This document shows positions 25,793 through 33,495 of a DNA stretch of 64,000 nucleotides, one piece after another. Source of the DNA: Streptosporangium amethystogenes (GTDB taxonomy: Bacteria > Actinomycetota > Actinomycetes > Streptosporangiales > Streptosporangiaceae); contig NZ_JOEQ01000011.1 of assembly GCF_000721075.1 (NCBI RefSeq), forward strand, positions 186,001 through 250,000, given 5' to 3'. The notes beneath the pieces were generated by a model that worked only from the letters and a program-made list of their open reading frames with translations, was not told the DNA's origin and made no database searches. The position numbers and the translations under genes are program-made. Each line of letters begins with the position of its first letter. Within the stretch, counting starts at the first letter, position 1.

Positions 25793-25892
25793 CGACCTCA
25801 TGCACTTCTCCGCCGACCCTCCCTCACCCAAGCAGTACGCGGCCATCAACGGCCTGCTGTCGCTACTTCGAGCCGCTGACCCACAGCTCTAG
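25755..25892 (+). pseudogene. C-terminal remnant of a HEPN-like protein
   Basis: In the frame of base 25764 the sequence reads YLEKVRRARNDLMHFSADP, then AAINGLLSLLRAADPQL and a TAG at 25890-25892. RNDLMHF is the Rx4-6H signature region of HEPN domains. It joins directly to the end of the EVE-like remnant in another frame, consistent with a deletion joining two defence-type genes. Confidence 0.5.
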
Positions 25893-25986
25893 TGCTGTGA
25901 CCACATACGTTCACCGGGTTGGGTGATCACGCGGTGACCTGGTCACCGCGAGCGGCAACCCGGTGAACCTTCCCGGTCACAGCACT
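25891..25986. repeat. Nested fold-back inverted repeat (96 bp), MITE-like
   Basis: Three pairs of exact arms nest symmetrically: AGTGCTGTGACC with GGTCACAGCACT at the ends, GTTCACCGGGTTG with CAACCCGGTGAAC inside, and GCGGTGACC with GGTCACCGC at the tip around a one-base loop. The spacers between outer and middle arms are six bases on each side. There is no open reading frame. It looks like a solo fold-back element or transposon-end relic; no clear target duplication is seen. Confidence 0.8.
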
Positions 25987-26610
25987 TCCAGCGCGTAGCC
26001 GCCCATGCCAGGACCGTGCAGAGATCGCGCCTGTCCTGTGCCCGTCGGCCACGCTCGTGCCGTCGGTGGTCGACTGACCATCAAGGTGATTCGGGTCATC
26101 TGTATCCGTTGTAACGGCTCTGAGTGGTATTGCCACTTCGGCCGCCCGGTAGTTGACTAGATTAGCCCGTTATCCCGAATCGGCTATCAAAGTAATTTAG
26201 TCAGCTTTTTGGGCACATTTTGCAAACATGTATCATTTGATGCGATCTGGGTGATATCTAGGTGTTCGTCGGAATTGATAGCTTTTTGAGATGAAACTAG
26301 TATCGATAAAAGATGTCCCTGGCTTGGGGGTATCGATGGCGAACGGTTGCGTGGGCAGGCATCTTTCCTGTTGCCATGGCAGATCGGTACGGGCTGGATA
26401 TCTGAGGTATGCCAGGTTGGGTAGTCGGCTGCCTGAATGTCGCGGGAGAGCGTAACCGCAGGTCGTGGGGCACTGCTTTCCTCTGCCCAAGGTCATGCTG
26501 GAGATGTACTCTGTGAAGCGCAAGTGAAGGTAATAAGTCAGCAGATGTGAAGTGCGAAAACCGGCTTGTGGACCCGTAACTCCTGGTAAACAAGTAAAGC
26601 AGGGAGCCTG
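25987..26610. promoter_or_regulatory. AT-rich intergenic region upstream of the epimerase operon
   Basis: About 620 bases without a credible gene, clearly less GC-rich than the rest of the window from about 26100 on. A sigma-70-like pair, TTGATA (26275-26280) and TAGTAT (26298-26303), has a 17-base spacer, but it lies some 300 bases before the first gene, so either the leader is long or another promoter is used. ATCGAT occurs twice near 26300-26340. No tRNA or obvious ncRNA was found. Confidence 0.4.
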
Positions 26611-27528
26611 ATGCCCGATTTGACGCGCCGTCGAAAAGGTCCCAGGGGAGCGGTTCGCCTGCTCACCTCCACGGCTCTCAATACATTTGTTGGCCTGCTT
26701 GGTCTCATCGTTCCGTTGACCGCGTGGGCGCTGGGGCAAGCCTCGGTAACAACGATCCTCTTTGTCGTTGAAACTGGCTTGTTGATTGCAATTGTCATCC
26801 GACATGCTTGGTTGCAGGCAACCTACATACAATTCAGGCGAGCGAGCGGCCGGGCGATGTCTGATCCAACGTACTTCGAACTTATAAGCGCCACTCTCGA
26901 AGGAGAGTTGATGGAGGACACGGAGGAGATCGCCGATGGCCATCTCCTCCTGTACGCGGCGGAGGTCCCGCGAATAAGCGTGCTGCTGTATCGGACATTG
27001 ATCGACTCTTCATGTCAACCACGAAAAATTATGGCAACCGATCTCACAACAGATCCTCGGCTGTTGACCCAGCGTAGGGAATACCTCGTGGAGAACCGTC
27101 GACTGATCGAGTCCGGCGGCGTTATTCTACGCATATTTGTCTGCCGCCTGTCGGATCTGACGAAACGTAGCTACGCCAAAGACCTGATCGACCTCGTCGA
27201 CCTTCACCGGTCACTGGGTGTTCAGTGCGGGATCGCCGTACGCGAGTGGTTGAGGCCCGATCAGGCGGTCGACTTCGTGGTAGTGGCCGCAGCGGCCGTG
27301 CTGGTTGAGGAAGAGCAGGGCGATGCGGGATACAGCAAAGGTCGAAGTAGCGTTTACTTCAAGCGCATAGACAAATGGGTGAAGAAGTTCGAGGAGATCT
27401 GGGGCGCGGAGAACTCGTCTGCGGCTCCGGCCGTTCTTCATTCATATGAACAGGTGGCTCGGGAACTTCTGGTCGATTCCAGATGGAAGCCTGCGGAGAT
27501 CAGCGCAGCTTTAAGTAAGCACAGATAA
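26611..27528 (+). CDS. Membrane-anchored protein of unknown function, first gene of epimerase operon
   Basis: A 305-residue protein with two N-terminal transmembrane helices (about residues 17-44 and 46-66), then a cytoplasmic domain of ~235 residues. That domain has alternating hydrophobic and charged segments (ISVLLYRTLIDSS, GVILRIFVCRLSDLTK, GVQCGIAVREWL, VDFVVVAAAAVLV), suggesting an alpha/beta fold. I do not recognise the family. The ATG has a CAGGGAG upstream, and the DapF-like gene follows after 15 bases on the same strand. A role as membrane sensor or anchor of the pathway is inference. Confidence 0.75.
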   Translation: MPDLTRRRKGPRGAVRLLTSTALNTFVGLLGLIVPLTAWALGQASVTTILFVVETGLLIAIVIRHAWLQATYIQFRRASGRAMSDPTYFELISATLEGELMEDTEEIADGHLLLYAAEVPRISVLLYRTLIDSSCQPRKIMATDLTTDPRLLTQRREYLVENRRLIESGGVILRIFVCRLSDLTKRSYAKDLIDLVDLHRSLGVQCGIAVREWLRPDQAVDFVVVAAAAVLVEEEQGDAGYSKGRSSVYFKRIDKWVKKFEEIWGAENSSAAPAVLHSYEQVARELLVDSRWKPAEISAALSKHR

Positions 27529-27543
27529 TCGATTGCGGGAGAT

Positions 27544-28527
27544 ATGAACAGTATCGAGATCCTGAAGACCCACGGCTCGAAGAACGATATTTTCATCATT
27601 GAATCTCCTTATGATCAGTTCCCCGAAGAGGTGGACCTGGTGCAGTTGGTTCGTGGCATCTGTGATCGGAACGGACCGCTCGGCGGCGATGGGATCTACT
27701 TCGTGGATCACGTCGACGGAGTGCCGGAGGCCACCTTCTTCAACCCGGACGGTTCGCGGGCAGACCTGTGTGGAAACGGAATGAGATGTCTCGGACGGTA
27801 TGTTCTTGAACGAAGGGCCGAGACCTCGACATCTATTATGTCAGGCCGCCATCGTTTCGTTGTTCGCACAGTTCCGGAAACAGCAGGCGGTGTGCGTCAG
27901 GTCTCAGTAGATCTACCTCTGGTGTCTTTCACGGCACCTAGTCCCATAGTGGCCGGCTCCGCGCTCTGGGTTGATCGATCTATTCCTGTCCTGGATTCAC
28001 ATCTGACCTTTACCGCCTTGGCCGTGCCCAACTCTCATCTTGTGGCGATCGTCAATTACTACGATGAGCAGGAGCTTGTCCGTATCGGAGGCATCGTGGC
28101 CGCAGACGTTGATCAGTTTCCTATCGGGGCGAATGTCTCATTCGTCTACCCCGTCGGGCCCGACGAGATATTTGTCAGAACCTACGAGCGTGGAGTTGGT
28201 TTGACGCCATCCTGTGGGTCGGCCGTCGTAGCGTCATCGGCAGTGTATTCACGACTCGTGGCGAACACACAGGTAAGCGAGGTCACTGTCAGAAATGCGG
28301 GAGGAATGGCGAAGGTCACCCTCCGAACGGAGAATGGCGATCTGATGCCGACTCTCGAAGGTAACGCAACATTCGTCTACCGGGCTGATGTCGCCATCGA
28401 CGACATCCTGGACGCCGAGCGAGAGTCCTTTGTGCAGGGCGAGTCGTTCCCCGCGGAGATCGCAGCCTATGCTGATCTGGAGAACGAGAACCGCGCCTGG
28501 CTGAAAGAAAAGGGGATATTCGTTTAA
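27544..28527 (+). CDS. DapF-like amino acid epimerase/racemase
   Basis: A 327-residue member of the diaminopimelate epimerase fold, which interconverts L and D centres of amino acids without a cofactor using two cysteines. The first catalytic cysteine is in DLCGNGMRC at about residue 76, after FFNPDGSRA. The second is in TPSCGSAV at about residue 224, where authentic DapF has a CGTGA-type motif; the change suggests a substrate other than diaminopimelate. A DAAO-like flavoprotein in the same operon supports D-amino-acid chemistry. The stop overlaps the next ATG by one base (TAATG). I do not assign the symbol dapF, because the context is a specialised cluster. Confidence 0.85.
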   Translation: MNSIEILKTHGSKNDIFIIESPYDQFPEEVDLVQLVRGICDRNGPLGGDGIYFVDHVDGVPEATFFNPDGSRADLCGNGMRCLGRYVLERRAETSTSIMSGRHRFVVRTVPETAGGVRQVSVDLPLVSFTAPSPIVAGSALWVDRSIPVLDSHLTFTALAVPNSHLVAIVNYYDEQELVRIGGIVAADVDQFPIGANVSFVYPVGPDEIFVRTYERGVGLTPSCGSAVVASSAVYSRLVANTQVSEVTVRNAGGMAKVTLRTENGDLMPTLEGNATFVYRADVAIDDILDAERESFVQGESFPAEIAAYADLENENRAWLKEKGIFV

Positions 28528-29609
28528 TGGCCAATGGGCTGATCCTTTTTCTGATCGGGCTGATCGCCTGCCAGATCGATCACTGGTGGTTCTCTCCATA
28601 TCGCCGTCTTCCGGGATCCGGCAAGGATCGTCCCTCCTGCAACGACATAGCCTCGATCAAGCGACTCCAACGCGCCCGTGCCAATAACTACACACCGGCC
28701 TGTGTCGTCATCGGACACTGGCTCGAAATAGCAGGCCTCTGGGTGATTGGCGGAGTGGCGGACAACCTCTTCGTATGGGTGCTCATCGCGATACTGGTCT
28801 CGATGGAGTTCCGTTGCTTACAGGAGGTTTCCCACTACGCGGTGCACCGCTCGCTCTGTCGCGCCCGTCATGTCGGTGACCTGTTGGCCAACATGGGATT
28901 CCAGTTTCCGCTCGCGCTGCGAGATCTGACACAGCGGCGAGTTGTGCATGTGCAGCGCCACCACCCGAACGCCATCATTCCCGGAGTCGATCCCAACCTG
29001 GAGGATCTCGCCAACGCCGGCCTTTCCCCGGGGTGCACGAGAATCAGGTTTCTTCTGGGTGTTCTGTTCCCGATGACTCCCCGAGGGGTTTGCCGGACGG
29101 GGAGGGACATCTGGCAGGTCCTGACTTCGAGTCGGCAAAGAAGGTGGGTGTTGTTGTCGACAGCCGTCATGGCGGTCTGTGCATGTCTGCTGGGTGGACT
29201 AATAGGACTTGCCTTCGGTTTCCTGATCCCGCGGATCCTCATCTATCCGGAGCTGTCGTGGATATCTCTGCTCGTCGAGCATCGATGGTTTGATCGCCCG
29301 CCGGATTGCGGAAACCGGGTGAGTGTCGAGGCCGCGCGCTGCCAGCGTCTTTATCATGGAAGACCCGTGCTGGAAGCTCTTGCCGGTCACACTCTGCTTC
29401 CCTATGGAGACCTGCGGCATTTCGCTCACTCGGCCTATCCAATGATTCGCTGGAACTACCTGAGAGCCGTGGAGAGAGTCATCGGACAGCCACAAAGGCT
29501 GGTCCCGGCGATTTTCTTCGGTCCGCACTCGTCATTGGCATATGTCTACCGGTCCACCGTCCTTGGAGAAGCTCATGACGAAAGCAGGGCTCAGCCGCAT
29601 CCACTCTGA
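28527..29609 (+). CDS. Membrane di-iron desaturase/hydroxylase-like protein
   Basis: A 360-residue protein with several hydrophobic helices (near residues 1-18, 57-90, 205-232) and histidine clusters like those of membrane fatty-acid desaturases and hydroxylases. The clusters are HYAVH near residue 108, HVQRHH near 145 and a third, HFAHSAYP, near 296. EHRW near residue 250 may contribute. These would bind two irons and activate oxygen. It overlaps the epimerase gene by one base and precedes the DAAO-like gene by 12, so it belongs to the operon. The substrate could be an acyl chain or an amino acid derivative; the sequence does not decide. Confidence 0.75.
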   Translation: MANGLILFLIGLIACQIDHWWFSPYRRLPGSGKDRPSCNDIASIKRLQRARANNYTPACVVIGHWLEIAGLWVIGGVADNLFVWVLIAILVSMEFRCLQEVSHYAVHRSLCRARHVGDLLANMGFQFPLALRDLTQRRVVHVQRHHPNAIIPGVDPNLEDLANAGLSPGCTRIRFLLGVLFPMTPRGVCRTGRDIWQVLTSSRQRRWVLLSTAVMAVCACLLGGLIGLAFGFLIPRILIYPELSWISLLVEHRWFDRPPDCGNRVSVEAARCQRLYHGRPVLEALAGHTLLPYGDLRHFAHSAYPMIRWNYLRAVERVIGQPQRLVPAIFFGPHSSLAYVYRSTVLGEAHDESRAQPHPL

Positions 29610-29621
29610 GCAGAGGACACT

Positions 29622-30581
29622 GTGAAGATCACGGTGGTTGGCGCCGGCGTGATCGGGCTCACAACGGCGCTGAGGTTGAAAGAGACGGGAGCGGAGATCT
29701 CCGTCATCGCCTCCGAACTCCCGCAGCAGACCTCCTCAGCGGTGGCCGCTGCCCTCTGGGGCCCCTTCCGCGCCGGCCCTCCCGGCGACGTCGCTCGCTG
29801 GAGCTCCCACTCACTGAGAATCTTCCGGCATCTCGCAGGGCACGTTCCGGCAGCGGGGGTGCGGATATCCTCGGGCATTCAGGCAGCCCGACGTACGGTC
29901 TCGCCACCGGTCTGGCACGAATTATTGAACGAGGTGGCCGAGTGGACACCGTGCGCCGCACAGGACATGCCAGAAGGCTTCGTCATGGGTTGGCGATACA
30001 GCACGCCGATGATAGAGATGCCGACCTATCTGGGATACCTGGAGAATCTTCTGTCAGCCACCGGGACAAAGATCGAACAGGCCACTCTCACCTCCCTCGA
30101 AGAGGCAGGCCGGCCTGATCTGGTTGTCAACTGCTCTGGATACGGGGCAGCGGAACTGGCCGTGGACCCACTGCTACGCGCAGTGCGTGGGGATCACCTG
30201 GTGGTGGAAAATCCGGGAGTGACTGACTTCTTCAGTGAGGACCGTGAATCATCAGATCGTCTCACCGCGATCTACCCTCACAGAAAGACTGTCATACTCA
30301 GCGGCACCGCGATCGACGGTGTACAGGACCGCACCCCGGACTCCGCGATAGGGAAAGCGATTCTGGCTCGTTGCTGCGAGATCAATCCACGCTTGAGCGA
30401 CGCCTCCATCGTGGACCATCGGGTCGGAATCCGGCCAGTCAGGCCAACCGTCCGACTTGAGATCGATCGCCTGGCGAACAAGGTGCCCTGCGTTCACAAC
30501 TATGGACATGGCGGAGCAGGTGTGACCCTCTCCTGGGGATGCGCCGAAGACGTCCTGCGGATCGCACAGTCCCTACTCTGA
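29622..30581 (+). CDS. D-amino acid oxidase-like FAD-dependent enzyme
   Basis: A 319-residue FAD enzyme of the DAAO/DASPO family, which oxidises D-amino acids to imino acids with release of peroxide. The N-terminal dinucleotide motif is VVGAGVIGLTTAL. The C-terminal signature HRVGIRPVRPTVRLE and NYGHGGAGVTLSWG is the classic DAAO ending, with substrate-binding Arg and FAD contacts. The GTG start follows the preceding gene by 12 bases. Together with the DapF-like racemase it suggests that a D-amino acid is made and then oxidised, or that DAAO edits the wrong enantiomer. Confidence 0.88.
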   Translation: MKITVVGAGVIGLTTALRLKETGAEISVIASELPQQTSSAVAAALWGPFRAGPPGDVARWSSHSLRIFRHLAGHVPAAGVRISSGIQAARRTVSPPVWHELLNEVAEWTPCAAQDMPEGFVMGWRYSTPMIEMPTYLGYLENLLSATGTKIEQATLTSLEEAGRPDLVVNCSGYGAAELAVDPLLRAVRGDHLVVENPGVTDFFSEDRESSDRLTAIYPHRKTVILSGTAIDGVQDRTPDSAIGKAILARCCEINPRLSDASIVDHRVGIRPVRPTVRLEIDRLANKVPCVHNYGHGGAGVTLSWGCAEDVLRIAQSLL

Positions 30582-30655
30582 CAAGGTGATACACCAGCAA
30601 TCGGAAGCATTGGCGTCACTGTCTGCCGAGGCAGAGACGGTCCGCGGACCGAATG

Positions 30656-31240
30656 TCAGTCAACGACGTCAACGCTGCTTTGCGCCCCAGGGTGATGAGG
30701 CATATTGGTGAGGTTGCGACGATGGATCTCGATCAGGGTGTGGGAGGCAAAGGCGTAAGCAGGACCGTAGAAGAAGGGCGGAATACCCACCCCCGTGCCG
30801 TTCCTGTAGCAGGAGTACCAGTCGGGAAGAGACAGGTGATCGGTCGGCGGGCATTGGGTCAGGTCCGACCAGGGGCCGACGACGTTGGCGGCGAGGTTGA
30901 CCACCGCGAGAATTCCTAGAACGACCGCCAGAACCAGGGTGGTTCGATCCCGCCACCTTCGCCGGAGCAAGGCCGCTACGGCCACCGCAGGTACGGGGAG
31001 CGCGAAGGCCAGCACGACGACTTCGGCATCCCACAGCACCCGCATGATGCCCACGCCGACAGAGCCCAGATAGCCGATGCCGAGGCCTTGCGACAGAGGG
31101 AGGATCCCGATCCCGTCGATGACGTGGAAGTCGTAGTAGAAGAGACCGGTGCTCGCGATGGTGTCGCTGCCGAACCAGGCCATGACCGAGGGGAGGAGCG
31201 CGAGCAACGCGGCCGCTGACCACCACCGCTGTGCCCGCAT
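30656..31240 (-). CDS. Hypothetical membrane protein
   Basis: A 194-residue protein with about four hydrophobic segments (residues 8-23, 42-66, 72-90 and 101-121) and an extracytoplasmic loop with two cysteines (CPPTDHLSLPDWYSC). I do not recognise the family. It is convergent with the DAAO-like gene and has no obvious operon partner on its strand, since the next upstream minus-strand gene ends at 31437. Confidence 0.65.
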   Translation of the reverse strand: MRAQRWWSAAALLALLPSVMAWFGSDTIASTGLFYYDFHVIDGIGILPLSQGLGIGYLGSVGVGIMRVLWDAEVVVLAFALPVPAVAVAALLRRRWRDRTTLVLAVVLGILAVVNLAANVVGPWSDLTQCPPTDHLSLPDWYSCYRNGTGVGIPPFFYGPAYAFASHTLIEIHRRNLTNMPHHPGAQSSVDVVD

Positions 31241-31436
31241 CTGCCCTGCTTCCCGCCACCGGTACCGGATGAGGCGAAAAGCATGTCATGCAATCGTCCC
31301 CCAGGCCCCCCGTATCGCCGACGTAGGGCGAAGCCGGTCGGCTGAAGGACGCCCTAAGACGTACGGTCGCACCGGTCAACCCTCTCCCGGCCAGGGCCGG
31401 TTGTTCGCGGGGAGTACCTCTTGGCCTATTGATCGT

Positions 31437-33425
31437 TCATCGTCTCCGAAACCATCGTCTCCACGCCGAGCGTCTGGCGTACTTCGCCCAGTGGGCATGC
31501 TCGGCGCGGACGACCAGCGTGGTGGGGTGGTCCGGCCCCAGCAGCCGCTCGATCATCGGCCCCAGCACCGCCAGCTGGCCTCGGGCGTCGACGGTGTTTC
31601 CCGTCTGCCCCGTCAAGGAGGCGAAGAAGAAACGGGCGGCCAGCGTGGTGGGGTGTTCGGGGCCCAGGGCTCGTTCGATCACCGGCACCAGCACCGCCAA
31701 CTGGTCCATCCCCCCGGCCGCGTCCCCCGCCCCACTCATCCACACAGCGAGGTGGAAGCGTCCGGCCAGCGTGATCAGGTGCTCGGAACCCAGCACTCGC
31801 TTGGACACCGGTATCAGCATCGTGAACTGATATCGGGCGCCGGCCGCGTCTCCCGCCTCCCCCGTCCAGCGGGCCAGCTGGAAACGAGCGTCCAGAGTGA
31901 TGGGGTGCTCAGTGCCCATGACCCGTTCGAGTACCGGTACCAGCGCCGCGGATCGGTCCCGGGCACCGGCCGCGTCCCCGGCCTCTCCTACCCAATTGGC
32001 GAGAGCACTGCGGATCTCAAAGGTGACAGGATGCTCAGGACCTCGTACCCGTTCGACCAGGGGGAGCAGTGCCGCGAACCGGTCTCGGGCGTCGGCAGGG
32101 TCGCCGCTTTCCCCGCTCCAGCGGGCAAGGCCGACGCGAGCGTTCAGGGTAACGGGGTGCTCGCAGCCCAAGACCCGCTCTAACATCGGCACCAGCGCTG
32201 TGAACCGGTCTCGGGCGTCGGCAGGGTCGCCGCTTTCCCCGCTCCAGCGGGCGAGATTGACACGGGAGTTCAGGGTGATGAGGTGCTCGCCGCCCAAAGC
32301 CTGCTCCAGCACCGGCATCAGCGCCGCGAACCGGTCCCGGGCCTCGGCGGCCGGGGCCCCCGCTTCCCCCGCCCAGAAAGCGAGGTTGGCGCGGGCGTTC
32401 AGGGTGACGGAGTGCCCAGGACCCAGGGCCTGCTCCAGTACCGGTACCAGCGCCGTGAACCGGTCCCGGGCCTCGGCGGCGTTCCCCGCTGTTCCGACCA
32501 GGCTGGCGAGGTTGGCGCGGACGTCCAGCGTGGTGGGGTGGTCCGGCCCCAGCAGCCGTTCGGTCATCGGTTCCAGCTCGGCCAACCGGTCCTGGGCCTC
32601 GGCGATGTTCCCCATCGCCCCGACCAGGGAGGAGAGGTCGGCGCGGGCGGCCAAGGTGTCGGCGTGTTCGGGACCCAGGGTCTCGTGCATGACAGTGTGG
32701 CGCCGGCGTTGCAGGGACAGGGCGGTGCTGTACTCGCCCCTGTCGTACAGGTACTCGATGACGGAGCCCATAGCGGGGGAGTCGAGGGCCAGGACGGCGC
32801 GGGCATGCGCCAGCAGGCTCGCGTAGACCGGCCACGAGAAGGGATGACTGGAATCGGAGGGAAGCGCCGCCTGCAGCAGGGCGGTCGCGGTGGCTCCGCA
32901 GGCGGCGCGCTCGTCCTCGGTCAGTCCGGCCACGACGACGGCCTGGACCTGACGGTGCACGCTTACCAGCAGACCATCCGGCGACCGGTCGATCACGCCG
33001 TAGGAGACCAGCAGGTCCAGTGCGCTGTCCAGGGCGCTCTCCTCGGCGCCCTGGAGCCCGTTCAGCACCGCGCGCGGCAGGTCCTCGGGCGCGTAGCAGG
33101 CCAGCACTCGCAGCGCGCGGATCGCCAGGGGGTCGGCCTGCTCGATCTGCGGGCACGTCAGCGCCCACACCCGGGCCACCGCCCCGCCGGCACCCGGGAC
33201 GCCTCCAGAGGTGGTGCGCAGCAGGCGCAGGTAGCCGGCCAGGTCCGCACCGGGAGTGTTGGCGATGTAGGCGCCGGCCTGCCGAAGTGCCGGCTGGGAT
33301 CCTTCCAGCTCCGCGGCCAGCCGTCCGGCCTGTTCCTCGGCCTGAGCGCGGTCGGGGCCGACTGCGGCACCGATCGTGGACAGCACCAGTTTCACCGCGT
33401 CCGCAGGGGACAGAGAAGTCAGCAC
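31437..33425 (-). CDS. Kinesin-light-chain-type TPR protein with STAND winged helix, no P-loop
   Basis: A 662-residue protein. Residues 1-75 look like the end of an NB-ARC/STAND module (VLTSLSPADAVKL, LRQAGAYI, YLRLLR), followed by a winged-helix segment (LRVLACYAPEDLP) to about residue 180. Ten TPR-like units of ~47 residues follow, each with an LGPEHPxTLxAR-type motif. The ATP-binding P-loop and any effector domain are absent; upstream in frame there is a stop about 60 bases away. It is thus either a truncated STAND protein or a split system with the NACHT protein encoded 70 bases upstream on the same strand. GTG start. Confidence 0.8.
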   Translation of the reverse strand: MLTSLSPADAVKLVLSTIGAAVGPDRAQAEEQAGRLAAELEGSQPALRQAGAYIANTPGADLAGYLRLLRTTSGGVPGAGGAVARVWALTCPQIEQADPLAIRALRVLACYAPEDLPRAVLNGLQGAEESALDSALDLLVSYGVIDRSPDGLLVSVHRQVQAVVVAGLTEDERAACGATATALLQAALPSDSSHPFSWPVYASLLAHARAVLALDSPAMGSVIEYLYDRGEYSTALSLQRRRHTVMHETLGPEHADTLAARADLSSLVGAMGNIAEAQDRLAELEPMTERLLGPDHPTTLDVRANLASLVGTAGNAAEARDRFTALVPVLEQALGPGHSVTLNARANLAFWAGEAGAPAAEARDRFAALMPVLEQALGGEHLITLNSRVNLARWSGESGDPADARDRFTALVPMLERVLGCEHPVTLNARVGLARWSGESGDPADARDRFAALLPLVERVRGPEHPVTFEIRSALANWVGEAGDAAGARDRSAALVPVLERVMGTEHPITLDARFQLARWTGEAGDAAGARYQFTMLIPVSKRVLGSEHLITLAGRFHLAVWMSGAGDAAGGMDQLAVLVPVIERALGPEHPTTLAARFFFASLTGQTGNTVDARGQLAVLGPMIERLLGPDHPTTLVVRAEHAHWAKYARRSAWRRWFRRR

Positions 33426-33495
33426 CCTCCAACCCTGTCGCCCGAGGACGACAGTCCACCCCGATGACGCGTATCCGTTATCTCACTCGCCCCAG

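Noticed and set aside
27544..28527. Calling the epimerase dapF of lysine biosynthesis
   Set aside because: The second cysteine motif is altered and the neighbours are a DAAO-like enzyme and a membrane oxygenase rather than miaA, hflX or other usual dapF neighbours.
31900..32780. Regular DNA repeats that might suggest a CRISPR-like or satellite array
   Set aside because: The period of about 141-144 bases equals the TPR unit of the encoded protein, and units differ in the way coding repeats do. There are no short identical repeats with spacers.
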